From assembly GCF_003353175.1 (NCBI RefSeq), contig NZ_QHKS01000018.1, positions 62,001-126,000 on the forward strand: 64,000 nucleotides of DNA. The letters run 5' to 3'. A model generated the notes under the pieces. It was not told the DNA's origin. It searched no databases and was given only the letters and a program-made list of their open reading frames with translations. The translations under genes and the position numbers were made by a program. This stretch comes from Paraburkholderia lacunae (GTDB taxonomy: Bacteria; Pseudomonadota; Gammaproteobacteria; Burkholderiales; Burkholderiaceae). Positions 16,547 through 24,776 of this stretch are shown piece by piece (position 1 is the stretch's first letter; every line of letters begins with the position of its first letter).

Positions 16547-18292
16547 TCAGAACGCGAAACAGCTACAACCGAGCGCGCCCCAGAAGCCGTTCGAATCGCT
16601 GACCGGCACGTTCTTGCGCCACGCCCAGCCGTGCGCATGCGCGTGCCCGCCGCACAGATTCACGCAGCCGTCCACGCAGGCCACCGCGGTCGGCTTGTAA
16701 CGGCTGTAGCCGCCGAACTCGGCAACCGGCGACCTCGACGGACTGACCGGCAGATCGGGCGGCGCGAGCGGCGCGAATTCCTCGTCCGCATAGACGATCT
16801 TGCCGCCCACCACCGTCATCACCGAGTTCAAGAACTTGATGCGGGTTTCGTCGACGGTGAAGTAGTCTTCGCTGAGCACCGCGAAGTCGGCGAAATGGCC
16901 GGGCATCAGCGCGCCCTTGCGGTCGTCCTCGTTCGAGAACCATGCGCTGCCCACCGTGTAGCGGCGCAATGCTTCCATCCGGTCCAGCCTGTTCACGCTC
17001 GAATACATCGCGGTGCCGCCCACCGTCTTGCCCGACACCATCCAGTACAGCGACACGAACGGATTGAAACTCGCGACGCGCGTGGCATCCGTGCCCGCGC
17101 CGACCGGCACGCCGGAGTCGAGCATGCGACGGATCGGCGGCGTGTGCTGCACGGCCTCTTCGCCGTAGCGCTGAATGAAGTACTCGCCCTGAAAGGCCAT
17201 CCGATGCTGAATCGCAATACCGCCGCCGAGCGCGCGCACCCGCTCGATGTTATGTTGCGTGATGGTCTCGCAGTGGTCGAAGAACCAGCGCAGCCCGTCG
17301 AACGGAATATCGGCGTTCACGCGCTCGAACACATTCAGGAAGCGCTCGATCGACTCGTTGTACGTGGCGTGCAGACGGAACGGCCAGCGGTTCGCCACCA
17401 GCAGCCTGACCACGGCTTCGAGTTCGTCTTCAAGCGTGTCCGGCAGATCGGGGCGCGGCTCGAGAAAATCTTCGAAGTCGGCGGCCGAGAACACCAGCAT
17501 CTCGCCCGCGCCGTTCACACGCAGGAAATCGTCGCCTTCGCCGGGCCTCGTCACCTTCACCCACTTCGCGAAGTCTTCGATTTCCTTCCTGGCGTTCTGC
17601 GTGAACAGGTTGTACGCGATACGCACGGTCAGTTCATTGCGCTTCGCGAGATCCATGATGACCGCGTAGTCGTCCGGATAAGCCTGGTAGCCGCCGCCCG
17701 CGTCGATCGCGCTGGTCACGCCGAAGCGGTTCAGTTCGCGCATGAAGTGCAGCGTGGAGTTGCGCTGATCTTCCGGCGCGAGCTTCGGTCCTTTGGCGAG
17801 CGTCGCGTACAGGATGCCGGCGTTCGGCCGCGCGATCAGCATGCCCGTCGGGTTGCCGCGCTTGTCGCGCTGGATCTCGCCGCCGGGAGGATTCGGCGTG
17901 TCTTTCGTATACCCGACCGCACGCAGCGCCGCGGCATTCAGCAGCGCGCTGTCGTAGAGGTGCAGGATGAACACCGGCGTATCCGGTGCGATGGCATTGA
18001 TTTCGTCGAGCGTCGGTCCGCGCCGCTCGACGAACTGGAATTCGTTCCAGCCGCCCACCACGCGCACCCACTGCGGCGCCGGCGTGCGGGCCACCTGCTT
18101 GCGCAGCATCTCGAGGGCGTCGGCCAGCGACGGCACGCCGTCCCAGCGCAACTCCATGTTGAAGTTCAGGCCGCCGCGAATGATGTGCAGGTGCGAGTCG
18201 TCGAGACCGGGGATGACCGTGCGCCCTTTGAGGTCGATCTGCCGCGTGTTGTCGTTCACATGACGCATCACGGCGTCGCGGGACCGACGCAT
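16547..18292 (-). CDS. YtcJ-type amidohydrolase, N-terminus apparently missing
   Basis: The 581-residue product belongs to the amidohydrolase_3 group. The metal motif is IPGLDDSHLHIIRG; later motifs are FDHCETIT, and PVGAGTDATRVASFNP with the catalytic aspartate. The C-terminus (CGGHAHAHGWAWRK) is also family-like. Family members start with about 40-50 residues of a beta-sandwich strand region before the IDLKGRTVIPG segment. Here the open frame begins only about 20 residues before it, and the upstream sequence carries family-like scraps in other frames (IRDASV) but no continuous frame. The gene may be 5'-truncated and inactive, or contain sequence errors. The substrate is unknown. Confidence 0.8.
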   Translation of the reverse strand: MRRSRDAVMRHVNDNTRQIDLKGRTVIPGLDDSHLHIIRGGLNFNMELRWDGVPSLADALEMLRKQVARTPAPQWVRVVGGWNEFQFVERRGPTLDEINAIAPDTPVFILHLYDSALLNAAALRAVGYTKDTPNPPGGEIQRDKRGNPTGMLIARPNAGILYATLAKGPKLAPEDQRNSTLHFMRELNRFGVTSAIDAGGGYQAYPDDYAVIMDLAKRNELTVRIAYNLFTQNARKEIEDFAKWVKVTRPGEGDDFLRVNGAGEMLVFSAADFEDFLEPRPDLPDTLEDELEAVVRLLVANRWPFRLHATYNESIERFLNVFERVNADIPFDGLRWFFDHCETITQHNIERVRALGGGIAIQHRMAFQGEYFIQRYGEEAVQHTPPIRRMLDSGVPVGAGTDATRVASFNPFVSLYWMVSGKTVGGTAMYSSVNRLDRMEALRRYTVGSAWFSNEDDRKGALMPGHFADFAVLSEDYFTVDETRIKFLNSVMTVVGGKIVYADEEFAPLAPPDLPVSPSRSPVAEFGGYSRYKPTAVACVDGCVNLCGGHAHAHGWAWRKNVPVSDSNGFWGALGCSCFAF

Positions 18293-18795
18293 CGCGAATC
18301 CAGCCTGTCAGGAAGCCCTGGTCGGCGCCATCGGCGCGACCTCGGCGCCGGTCGCGGGGTGCCTGGCCGATGCGGGCCAAACGGTGCGAGCGACGCTGAT
18401 CGCGCTGGTTCGCTATCTGACGATCGGCCATCCGTTTGCCGTCCGTCTGCCGTCCGTTTTCCGCCCGCAGCGCTTGAGCGAACCGGTTCATTCAGGAAGC
18501 CGGACGGAATGCCGTCCGCGTGCTTAACAACATTTCAGCGTAGCTTCAGGAAATCCTCTGAGGTTAGCGATACGCCAGTCGACAGAGTCACGCATCTGAA
18601 ACCAACGCATGCGGTCGATATCGATCCGTCGACGCCACGGCTCCGTGCGCTGTGTAACGACCTGCATCTGCACAGCGCGAAGTTCGGCTGCGGGCAGTTC
18701 GCAGATGCGGCGCTGCGCGGATCCTTCGCGTGCGATCTGTTTCACCATGCCTCCGTGCTAGGATGGTTGCTGCTCACTGCGACGAGGAATTCGCC
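18293..18795. other. Gene-free stretch with the damaged 5' side of the amidohydrolase gene
   Basis: No convincing gene is seen. Next to the amidohydrolase, short reverse-strand scraps may be its lost N-terminus. A local direct repeat based on CCGTTTGCCGTCCGTCTGCC lies around 18430-18460. The right end provides the leader of the small gene at 18796. Confidence 0.4.
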
Positions 18796-19059
18796 ATGGC
18801 AGACCATGACTTCAGCGAGTTTTCCTGGGATGAACAGGAAGACGTCAAGGCCTTGCTTGCAAGCCAGGGACTTGACGTACGAGAGTTCAAGATCACGGAC
18901 AACGGCGACTCTCCGGCGGGCGGCAAAATCGGCGCCGTCCGACAGATATCCGTCACGCGGATCTCTAACGGCAAAATGGCGATTTATGACACCGATCATT
19001 TCGCCACCTGGATCACAGATTTCGCAGACGGGCTGGAAGCGGGCGCGTTCGACGACTGA
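18796..19059 (+). CDS. Small conserved-looking hypothetical protein
   Basis: The 87-residue product starts at the ATG at 18796, with GAGGAATTC as ribosome binding site. It is acidic and soluble, with no signal peptide or membrane segment (MADHDFSEFSWDEQED at the N-terminus, DFADGLEAGAFDD at the C-terminus). The centre contains alternating beta-type segments (IGAVRQISVTRISNGKMAIYDT). No domain family is recognised. The good ribosome binding site and codon use argue for a real gene. It stands alone between the amidohydrolase and the bcs-like operon, both on the other strand. Confidence 0.65.
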   Translation: MADHDFSEFSWDEQEDVKALLASQGLDVREFKITDNGDSPAGGKIGAVRQISVTRISNGKMAIYDTDHFATWITDFADGLEAGAFDD

Positions 19060-19330
19060 CGTTGAACAGCAGCCATCGCCATTCGGCGCGCTAAATCACC
19101 AATCGGTGTCTCAACAGACGCGTCCACCCCTGATCCAATCGCTTTGCACGGCGAGTGGGAGCCTAAGCATATGACGGAGGACGGCGGGTCAGACCGCCAA
19201 CGTTGCCAATACCGCCACGGTTCGCGGTGGTTGCCCTCGACAGGCTCATCAGAAATGGGGATACCTGCTTTAGCATCGGATTGATACGCTGTGTGTTCGT
19301 ACAACTGTCCCGTTGTGCGTGTGTGTTCGG

Positions 19331-19359
19331 GCCTCGGCTTCGTCCGGGGCTTCTTTTTG
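19331..19359 (+). terminator. Rho-independent terminator
   Basis: GCCTCGG (19331-19337) pairs with CCGGGGC (19344-19350) with one G-T pair, loop CTTCGT, followed by TTCTTTTTG. It points rightward. It may end the transcript of the small gene at 18796 or a short non-coding RNA. Confidence 0.65.
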
Positions 19360-19474
19360 TCCGCCCGCGCAGCGTCCCGCCAGCTATTTACCGAAACATT
19401 ACGGGTGCCGTGTGCAGATTGTGTGCACTAAACGGTGCAGGGATCAAATAAGGACGGCTGAATGGGAAACTCAG

Positions 19475-19486
19475 TAGGGAAATCCT
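19475..19486 (+). promoter_or_regulatory. Copy 1 of the repeated motif TAGGGAAATCCT
   Basis: Context is GTAGGGAAATCCTGA (19474-19488). The same 12-mer occurs at 27392-27403 and, reversed, at 60044-60055. It is 139 bp past the end of the bcsC-like gene. The AGG-N5-CCT symmetry suggests a protein-binding site, but no regulator is identified. Confidence 0.35.
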
Positions 19487-19624
19487 GAAAATAGGCTGAG
19501 GATATCCCCATCGCACTCGGGCTCCAAGTTCCGGTGCGTACTGCTGAGCGCATGCCCGGAGCATGCTCGATATGTGTCGGAGCGAGTCACGAAATCAGTG
19601 GGAAACGACACGACTATGCGGGGC

Positions 19625-22492
19625 TTAATTATGGTTGTCGTCGAGTTGCAGGTAGAAATCGCGCGCGTTGTGCGGCAAATCACGACTGAATACGGCCGCA
19701 CGCGGTGCAAGGAAATAACGGACGAACGCGAGCGCGGCGAACTGCCGGTCGCGACCCGGTGTCACGTTTGCGTCCACAAGCGCGCCGAGTTGCAATCTGG
19801 ACCCGAGTCTTGTCACAGCGGCAAGCTGCGCGTGTGCGTAGGGGCCGTGGTCGTGGCTGCCGGCGCAGGTGAATTGCGCCGCACTGTCGACGATTGACTG
19901 GCTCGAACCGGGCAGCTGCGCGATCGCATTTGCCAGACCCGCGGTCAAGCCGAGCGGAAAACACCGTTCGGAACGCTGAAGCGTGTCGTTCCAGCCCGTT
20001 TCGAGATTCCCCTGCCACTGCCAGTTGCGCCCTTCTTTCGACAGCCATTGCAGCGCAACGCCCGTGCCCAGCGACGATTGCGGACTGTAGTATCCGCCTT
20101 GGCCCCAGCTATAGAAGTTTTCGTTGCGGCGGTACGAAAGGTAGTGCAACGCGGGCCCCATGCTGAAATAGTCGAAGCCGGGCACGCGAAAATCATAGCC
20201 GCCCGACAGGTCGGCCGACATGCCCTCGTTGCCCACCACGTTCATGCCGGTCAGCCATTGCCCTTCCACCGCCGCATTGACATTCCAACGCGGTGCAACC
20301 TGCCAGCGTACCTGCGTGCCGCCCGCCATGCGGCGCACAGCGCCCCATTTACCTCCGCCGACAGCCGCCGGCAAGGTCATGCCACGCCACGAGAGCAGCG
20401 AGTCGCGCACCGGCATGACGCCGATGTAAGTGGTCCACATGCCCCAGGACGTTTGCTGCCCGATGCTTGCCTCGCGAGTGGGCTGAAAGCCCGCAGGCGC
20501 GCCCTGGGTGGCGCCGGCGGACACGCTCCAGTCGAACCTTGGCAAGGCGCCAATGCGTATCGAGTCGGCCACCATCACCTGCAATTCTTCGGCACGGGCC
20601 GAGCCGCCTACAGTCGCGACTTGCCTGAAGTTGTTGAAGGTATTCTCAAGCGATCTCTTGACCGATTCCTTGGCGTTGCCCACGCCGTCCAATATCAACG
20701 ATTCGAGCCGGCCAAGCGACCCCGGCACCGTCTGGTCCAACGAGGTCGTCCCCGCATTCAGGAAAAGCTGCCGGTACCGCAGCTCATATTGCGTCGTGTT
20801 GTGAATCCACTCGCCGCGCAGCGCAGGCGCGATCGTATCGAGCCGCCCTTGGCCGGCCGCGCCCACGTGATCCGACCACGTGAGGCCACCCGCTACCGAC
20901 GCCGCATCGATTCCATTCAGATCGGCAGGAACGTAGCGTCCGATCCGTTGCCCGTCGGCTCCGCCGACGCGCGCATCGCGCAAGGCCACGCGCGAAGCGA
21001 CAAACTGCTTGCGATAGTAGAGCTGCTGCGCGCCGAGTGCATCCAGGTAGGAACCAACGAGGCCGCCGCCGGCCGCGGCGGCGAGGCGCTCAGGCGCGGC
21101 GCCGTGGTTCAGCGCAAGAGTCGCGAGCGCCAACCCTTCGGCGCTGTCGTCGTCATGGTCCCGCTCGTAGCGCTCGCGAAACACTGCGACCGCCTGCACA
21201 TATTGGCCCAGCGCGTACAGATTCCAGCCGCGCAGCGCCTCCGTATCCGCCGCCGGCATGCCTTCGCTTGCAGCCACGTCGAGCAGCTGCAGGCTGTCGC
21301 GATAGCGGCGTTGCCCATAGGCCGCGTTTGCCTGCGCAACTGCAATCTGTGCGCGAGCCCGGCGTGCGCGTGGCTCGTCGCGCAACGACGGTTGCGCGAG
21401 CAGCGCCATGGCCGAATCGAAGGCGCGTTGTTCGATCTGCGCCTGGACGAGACCAAGCGTCGCGTCCACGTCGCCCGGCGCAAACGTCAGTGCTGCGTCG
21501 AACCAGCTGTCTGCTTCTTCGACGTGATGCTGGGCGAGCTCGATCCAGCCGGCCAACGTCGCCGCCGGCGCGTCGCGATACGCACGAATGGATGGCGCAA
21601 GCGCGGCCAGCTGCCGGGCGGCACTCGCGTCGGCCGCGGGCGTTGTGCCCAGCGCCGCGACGGCGCGCTGATAGCGCAGGCGTTCGAAGGCGGCCTCACC
21701 GTCCGCATCGCGGCGGCCTTGTGACGCTTCGAGGTCGATCAACGCAGCGGTTTGCTCGACCGGCAACTCGCGTTGCGCACGGTAGAGCGTGGCAATACGA
21801 TTCGCGTCCGGCTTGCAGGCGGGAATCACCGTGCGGTAAAGCGCGTAGACATCGTCGAGGTAGCCCGTGCGCACAAACAGGTCCGCCGCTTTCCATAGAC
21901 GATCAATGTGCGCGCAACCGAATTCGTCCGGCGCACGCGCGATCAGTTTGCGCAGCGCGCCGGGTTCTCCGTTCAGCGCGGCGGCAATTTCCGCGTCCCG
22001 CTGACGCCGGGCGCGTTCGACGATAAGCGCCTGCGACGGCCTCCATGAGGGGAACTCGCGCACGAGCCCATCGATGCGCTGGTCGTATTCGCCAAGCCGG
22101 TTCGCCTTCAGCAACTGCCACAGCGGACGTTCGTCAGGCGCCTGCTGCGTGACGGGCGTGACGGGCGTGACGGGCGTGTCGCCGCTGTCAGTCGCGTGAA
22201 GGGCGCCATGCGCAGGCGGGTTGCCGACAGACGGTGGCGAGGATGGTTCGGGCGCGGCGAGCAGGTTTTGCTGCTCCGACTGCACGATGCGTGCACGCCC
22301 CGCCTCGTTCCTTGCATTATCCAGACTGCGCTGACGATCCTGCTGCACGCGGGGTTCCGTTGTGTCGCTTGCGCTTCCGAATGTCGGGTTGTGCCGCTCG
22401 ATGTCCAGCAGATTGTCCTGCGCCGCCCACCCCCATGCCGGAATTGCAACGCACCACCACACCACCCAGCGCCATCTGTCTGCGTTATTCAT
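19625..22492 (-). CDS. BcsC-related outer-membrane export protein with TPR region
   Basis: The product (955 residues from the ATG at 22490-22492; a GTG at 22501 adds three) has a signal peptide (WRWVVWWCVAIPAWGWA), a proline-rich linker with a VTPVTPVT tandem, a long helical TPR region (about 130-500) and a C-terminal beta-barrel. The barrel has FYSWGQGGYYSPQSS, the hallmark of the BcsC C-terminal domain, and ends FVRYFLAPRAA. It should carry the polysaccharide across the periplasm and outer membrane. It is shorter than usual BcsC (about 1,150-1,300 residues). Its start overlaps the bcsB-like stop by 8 bp, so it is the third gene of a coupled operon. Confidence 0.85.
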   Translation of the reverse strand: MNNADRWRWVVWWCVAIPAWGWAAQDNLLDIERHNPTFGSASDTTEPRVQQDRQRSLDNARNEAGRARIVQSEQQNLLAAPEPSSPPSVGNPPAHGALHATDSGDTPVTPVTPVTQQAPDERPLWQLLKANRLGEYDQRIDGLVREFPSWRPSQALIVERARRQRDAEIAAALNGEPGALRKLIARAPDEFGCAHIDRLWKAADLFVRTGYLDDVYALYRTVIPACKPDANRIATLYRAQRELPVEQTAALIDLEASQGRRDADGEAAFERLRYQRAVAALGTTPAADASAARQLAALAPSIRAYRDAPAATLAGWIELAQHHVEEADSWFDAALTFAPGDVDATLGLVQAQIEQRAFDSAMALLAQPSLRDEPRARRARAQIAVAQANAAYGQRRYRDSLQLLDVAASEGMPAADTEALRGWNLYALGQYVQAVAVFRERYERDHDDDSAEGLALATLALNHGAAPERLAAAAGGGLVGSYLDALGAQQLYYRKQFVASRVALRDARVGGADGQRIGRYVPADLNGIDAASVAGGLTWSDHVGAAGQGRLDTIAPALRGEWIHNTTQYELRYRQLFLNAGTTSLDQTVPGSLGRLESLILDGVGNAKESVKRSLENTFNNFRQVATVGGSARAEELQVMVADSIRIGALPRFDWSVSAGATQGAPAGFQPTREASIGQQTSWGMWTTYIGVMPVRDSLLSWRGMTLPAAVGGGKWGAVRRMAGGTQVRWQVAPRWNVNAAVEGQWLTGMNVVGNEGMSADLSGGYDFRVPGFDYFSMGPALHYLSYRRNENFYSWGQGGYYSPQSSLGTGVALQWLSKEGRNWQWQGNLETGWNDTLQRSERCFPLGLTAGLANAIAQLPGSSQSIVDSAAQFTCAGSHDHGPYAHAQLAAVTRLGSRLQLGALVDANVTPGRDRQFAALAFVRYFLAPRAAVFSRDLPHNARDFYLQLDDNHN

Positions 22493-24776
22493 CCGTGTCA
22501 CGGTGCCGATTCCGGTGGTAGCGACGCAGTAACAGCGCGGTCAACGCCGAGAACATGGCCAGCAGCAGGATGAGCGCCGCGTAGCCCAGCCACGGGTGAT
22601 GGGACAGCATGTAACCGAGGTGGTCCCCGATACTGAGCGTGCCGGATTCGTAGGTGTCGCCCACACTGGCCGTCCACAACCCGGGGCGGTCGAGGCTCAG
22701 CAGCGCGACGTTGCCGTCGAGGCTTGCCCAGTAGGCCGGATTGATCAGCTGCCCAACGCCCTGCGCCAGTTCGGCCGCGTTGGCAGCCGTCAGCACGGTC
22801 AGCGCACCCGCGGACTTGTCGCGATACTGCATGACGAGCAACTGTTGCGACAGCGATGCGGCGCCATGCAGCGTAACGCTTGCGGGCGAAGCAGCATGCG
22901 CGGGCGTGCCGAGGAAACTGTGCCAGTGACGCGCGACCCAGCCGTCTGCAAGCTCGTCTGGAGAGCCTGCGGCGGCGTCCGTGGCGCGGATGCTCTGCCC
23001 TGGAAACCAAGGCGCACCTTCGAGCGCCGAAGGCGTTAATGCCGGGGCCGCGCCGATCAGTATCGTCTGGCGGCCTGGCTGCGGTGCGCCAAAGGTGATC
23101 TGCGCGGCAGCGAGCGGTGCCATTTGCGTCTGCGCGAGCTTGCCCGCGAGCGACCACGCAGCCGCAATGGTGTCGTTGTCGCGCGAAGCGACACGGATGG
23201 CCAGACCGGCTCCGTCCGGACGGACCATATAGGGAAATCCGCTGTCCGCAAAGCGCTTGAGGTCCGGCAGCATCGTGAAGTGTGACGCGGGCGGCAGCGT
23301 CAGCGTTGAATCGTCGAACAGCGTGACCGAGAGATTGCCTGTCTGCCGCAACGCGCAGCGGTCCGTCACGAGCGGGACCAGCACGGGGCGAAGCGACAGC
23401 GTGTTAGCGCCCGCACGGAAGTCGCGCAACGGAATACTGATGCGATAGTGCCGAATGACCGCGCCTTGCGGCTGGTCGAGCGCCATCACCTGTTCGAAGC
23501 GCCCGTTCAGGAAAACGTTGAAAACGGAATCCTCACGCATCTTTGCGCCTTCCGTGAAGTTCATGTCGAGCATCACCTTTGCATCCTCGGGTGCATAGAT
23601 GTCGGCGGGCAGTCTGACCTCCATATCGGCATGGTCGCCGGGACGCAGCGTGCGGCTCGTGAAACCGAGCTGGCGGAACGTAAAGGGCGCAGTGCCCGAT
23701 ACCGTTCCCCCTGCCGACCACGACGGCATGGCGGCTTCGTCCAGCCCGCCAACCAGGAGTTCGTCACGGCGCGGCAACGGCAATTCGCGATGCGCGAACG
23801 CACGCGCCGCGCGGTTGACCTCGGCGTCATCGCGGCCGCTGATGACGAGAACAAAGCGGCGGGCATCGTCAGGCTTCGGATAGATACCGAGAAAGGCACC
23901 GTCGATGCGGCTCGCAATCCGCGGATCGACGTAACTGCGCAATGCGTCGCGCGTGCCGATCAGCAGCAGATCGGAACCTGCCAACGGCGCAAGCGCGAGC
24001 CCCGGCAATGCGCCGCCTCCGGCACCGTGCTGGGCGTCGAACGCGCGCGGTGTCGCGCTCAAATAGCGCAACCGCAGTGCGACAGCCTGTGCGAGCAGGC
24101 CTCCGCTCGCGAGCTGCAGGTCGTTTTGCGGATGCGCTGCCGTCACAATGGCGACCTGACGCCCGGACCACTGTTTCGGGTCGATGAGGTCGTCGAGGTC
24201 GGCAAGTACCGGCGTCAGCGGCTTGAGTTCAGTTTGCAGTCGCAGCTTCGAGACACTGGTGTCCACTTCGCTCCACAACTCGGGCGAGTCCGGGTCTTCG
24301 CAGTTCTCCGTCGAATGCTGCGCGACTGCAAAAGTCAGTGTGTTGTAGCCCGGCCGAAACAGCTCGGCGGGGACGCGGATGTCGGCCGTCGTTTCCGGCT
24401 GCCGGGACGACAGCGGTAACTGCGCGATGGTGCGATCGTTGACGCGCACCGCGAGCTGCGAACGGTCCGTCAGCAGCGACACCGAATTGGATACGACGAG
24501 ATGCAGCGTTGCGTTCTGTACCCGTTCGCGCGCGGATATCGGAATGCTCATACTGCTGGACGCAGCGGCACCGGCAAGGCGTAGCGAGCCGGACAGGTTG
24601 CCAAGTGTGGCAAGCGATACCTCAGCACCTGCTGTGGCAACGGACTTCGCTTCCGCGGGCTGGCTGACCGTCGGATTCTTTGGATGTCCGGCGGCGCATG
24701 CCGCACTACCGGCAAGCAAGGCCAGCGCGCAGCAGGCAGCCCGGGCCATTGCGTGGGAAATCGACGAAACGCTCAT
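22485..24776 (-). CDS. bcsB: BcsB-like periplasmic subunit of a cellulose-type synthase
   Basis: The 763-residue product has a signal peptide (MARAACCALALLAGSAACAA), two carbohydrate-binding/flavodoxin-like halves, and a single C-terminal membrane helix (YAALILLLAMFSALTALLL) followed by a basic tail. Family segments include SARERVQNATLHLVVSNS, YNTLTFAVAQHSTENCEDPD and IVTAAHPQNDLQLASGGLL. BcsB anchors the growing glucan in the periplasm and its C-terminal helix is needed for the synthase to work. The start at 24774-24776 forms an ATGA overlap with the bcsA stop. An upstream in-frame ATG at 24833 would lie inside bcsA and lacks a signal sequence, so it is not used. Confidence 0.9.
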   Translation of the reverse strand: MSVSSISHAMARAACCALALLAGSAACAAGHPKNPTVSQPAEAKSVATAGAEVSLATLGNLSGSLRLAGAAASSSMSIPISARERVQNATLHLVVSNSVSLLTDRSQLAVRVNDRTIAQLPLSSRQPETTADIRVPAELFRPGYNTLTFAVAQHSTENCEDPDSPELWSEVDTSVSKLRLQTELKPLTPVLADLDDLIDPKQWSGRQVAIVTAAHPQNDLQLASGGLLAQAVALRLRYLSATPRAFDAQHGAGGGALPGLALAPLAGSDLLLIGTRDALRSYVDPRIASRIDGAFLGIYPKPDDARRFVLVISGRDDAEVNRAARAFAHRELPLPRRDELLVGGLDEAAMPSWSAGGTVSGTAPFTFRQLGFTSRTLRPGDHADMEVRLPADIYAPEDAKVMLDMNFTEGAKMREDSVFNVFLNGRFEQVMALDQPQGAVIRHYRISIPLRDFRAGANTLSLRPVLVPLVTDRCALRQTGNLSVTLFDDSTLTLPPASHFTMLPDLKRFADSGFPYMVRPDGAGLAIRVASRDNDTIAAAWSLAGKLAQTQMAPLAAAQITFGAPQPGRQTILIGAAPALTPSALEGAPWFPGQSIRATDAAAGSPDELADGWVARHWHSFLGTPAHAASPASVTLHGAASLSQQLLVMQYRDKSAGALTVLTAANAAELAQGVGQLINPAYWASLDGNVALLSLDRPGLWTASVGDTYESGTLSIGDHLGYMLSHHPWLGYAALILLLAMFSALTALLLRRYHRNRHRDTDE

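Larger units (their letters stand above)
19060..19624. other. Intergenic region with a terminator and a repeated 12-mer
   Basis: No protein gene is supported here. The region holds a strong hairpin-T terminator (19331-19359) and one copy of TAGGGAAATCCT (19475-19486), and ends at the stop of the bcsC-like gene. The 270 bp between the small gene and the terminator is long for an untranslated tail and could encode a small RNA. Confidence 0.4.

Noticed and set aside
16481-19174. Plus-strand frame of nearly 900 codons across the amidohydrolase
   Set aside because: Composition is that of antisense GC-rich DNA and it runs through several unrelated features.
19625-22492. NfrA (phage N4 adsorption) identity for the bcsC-like gene
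   Set aside because: The TPR plus barrel could fit, but the YSWGQGGYYSPQ segment and linkage to bcsAB favour a BcsC-related exporter.
23230-23240. TAGGGAAATCC, 11 of 12 bases of the repeated motif, inside bcsB
   Set aside because: Lies in clearly coding sequence and differs at the last base; probably chance.
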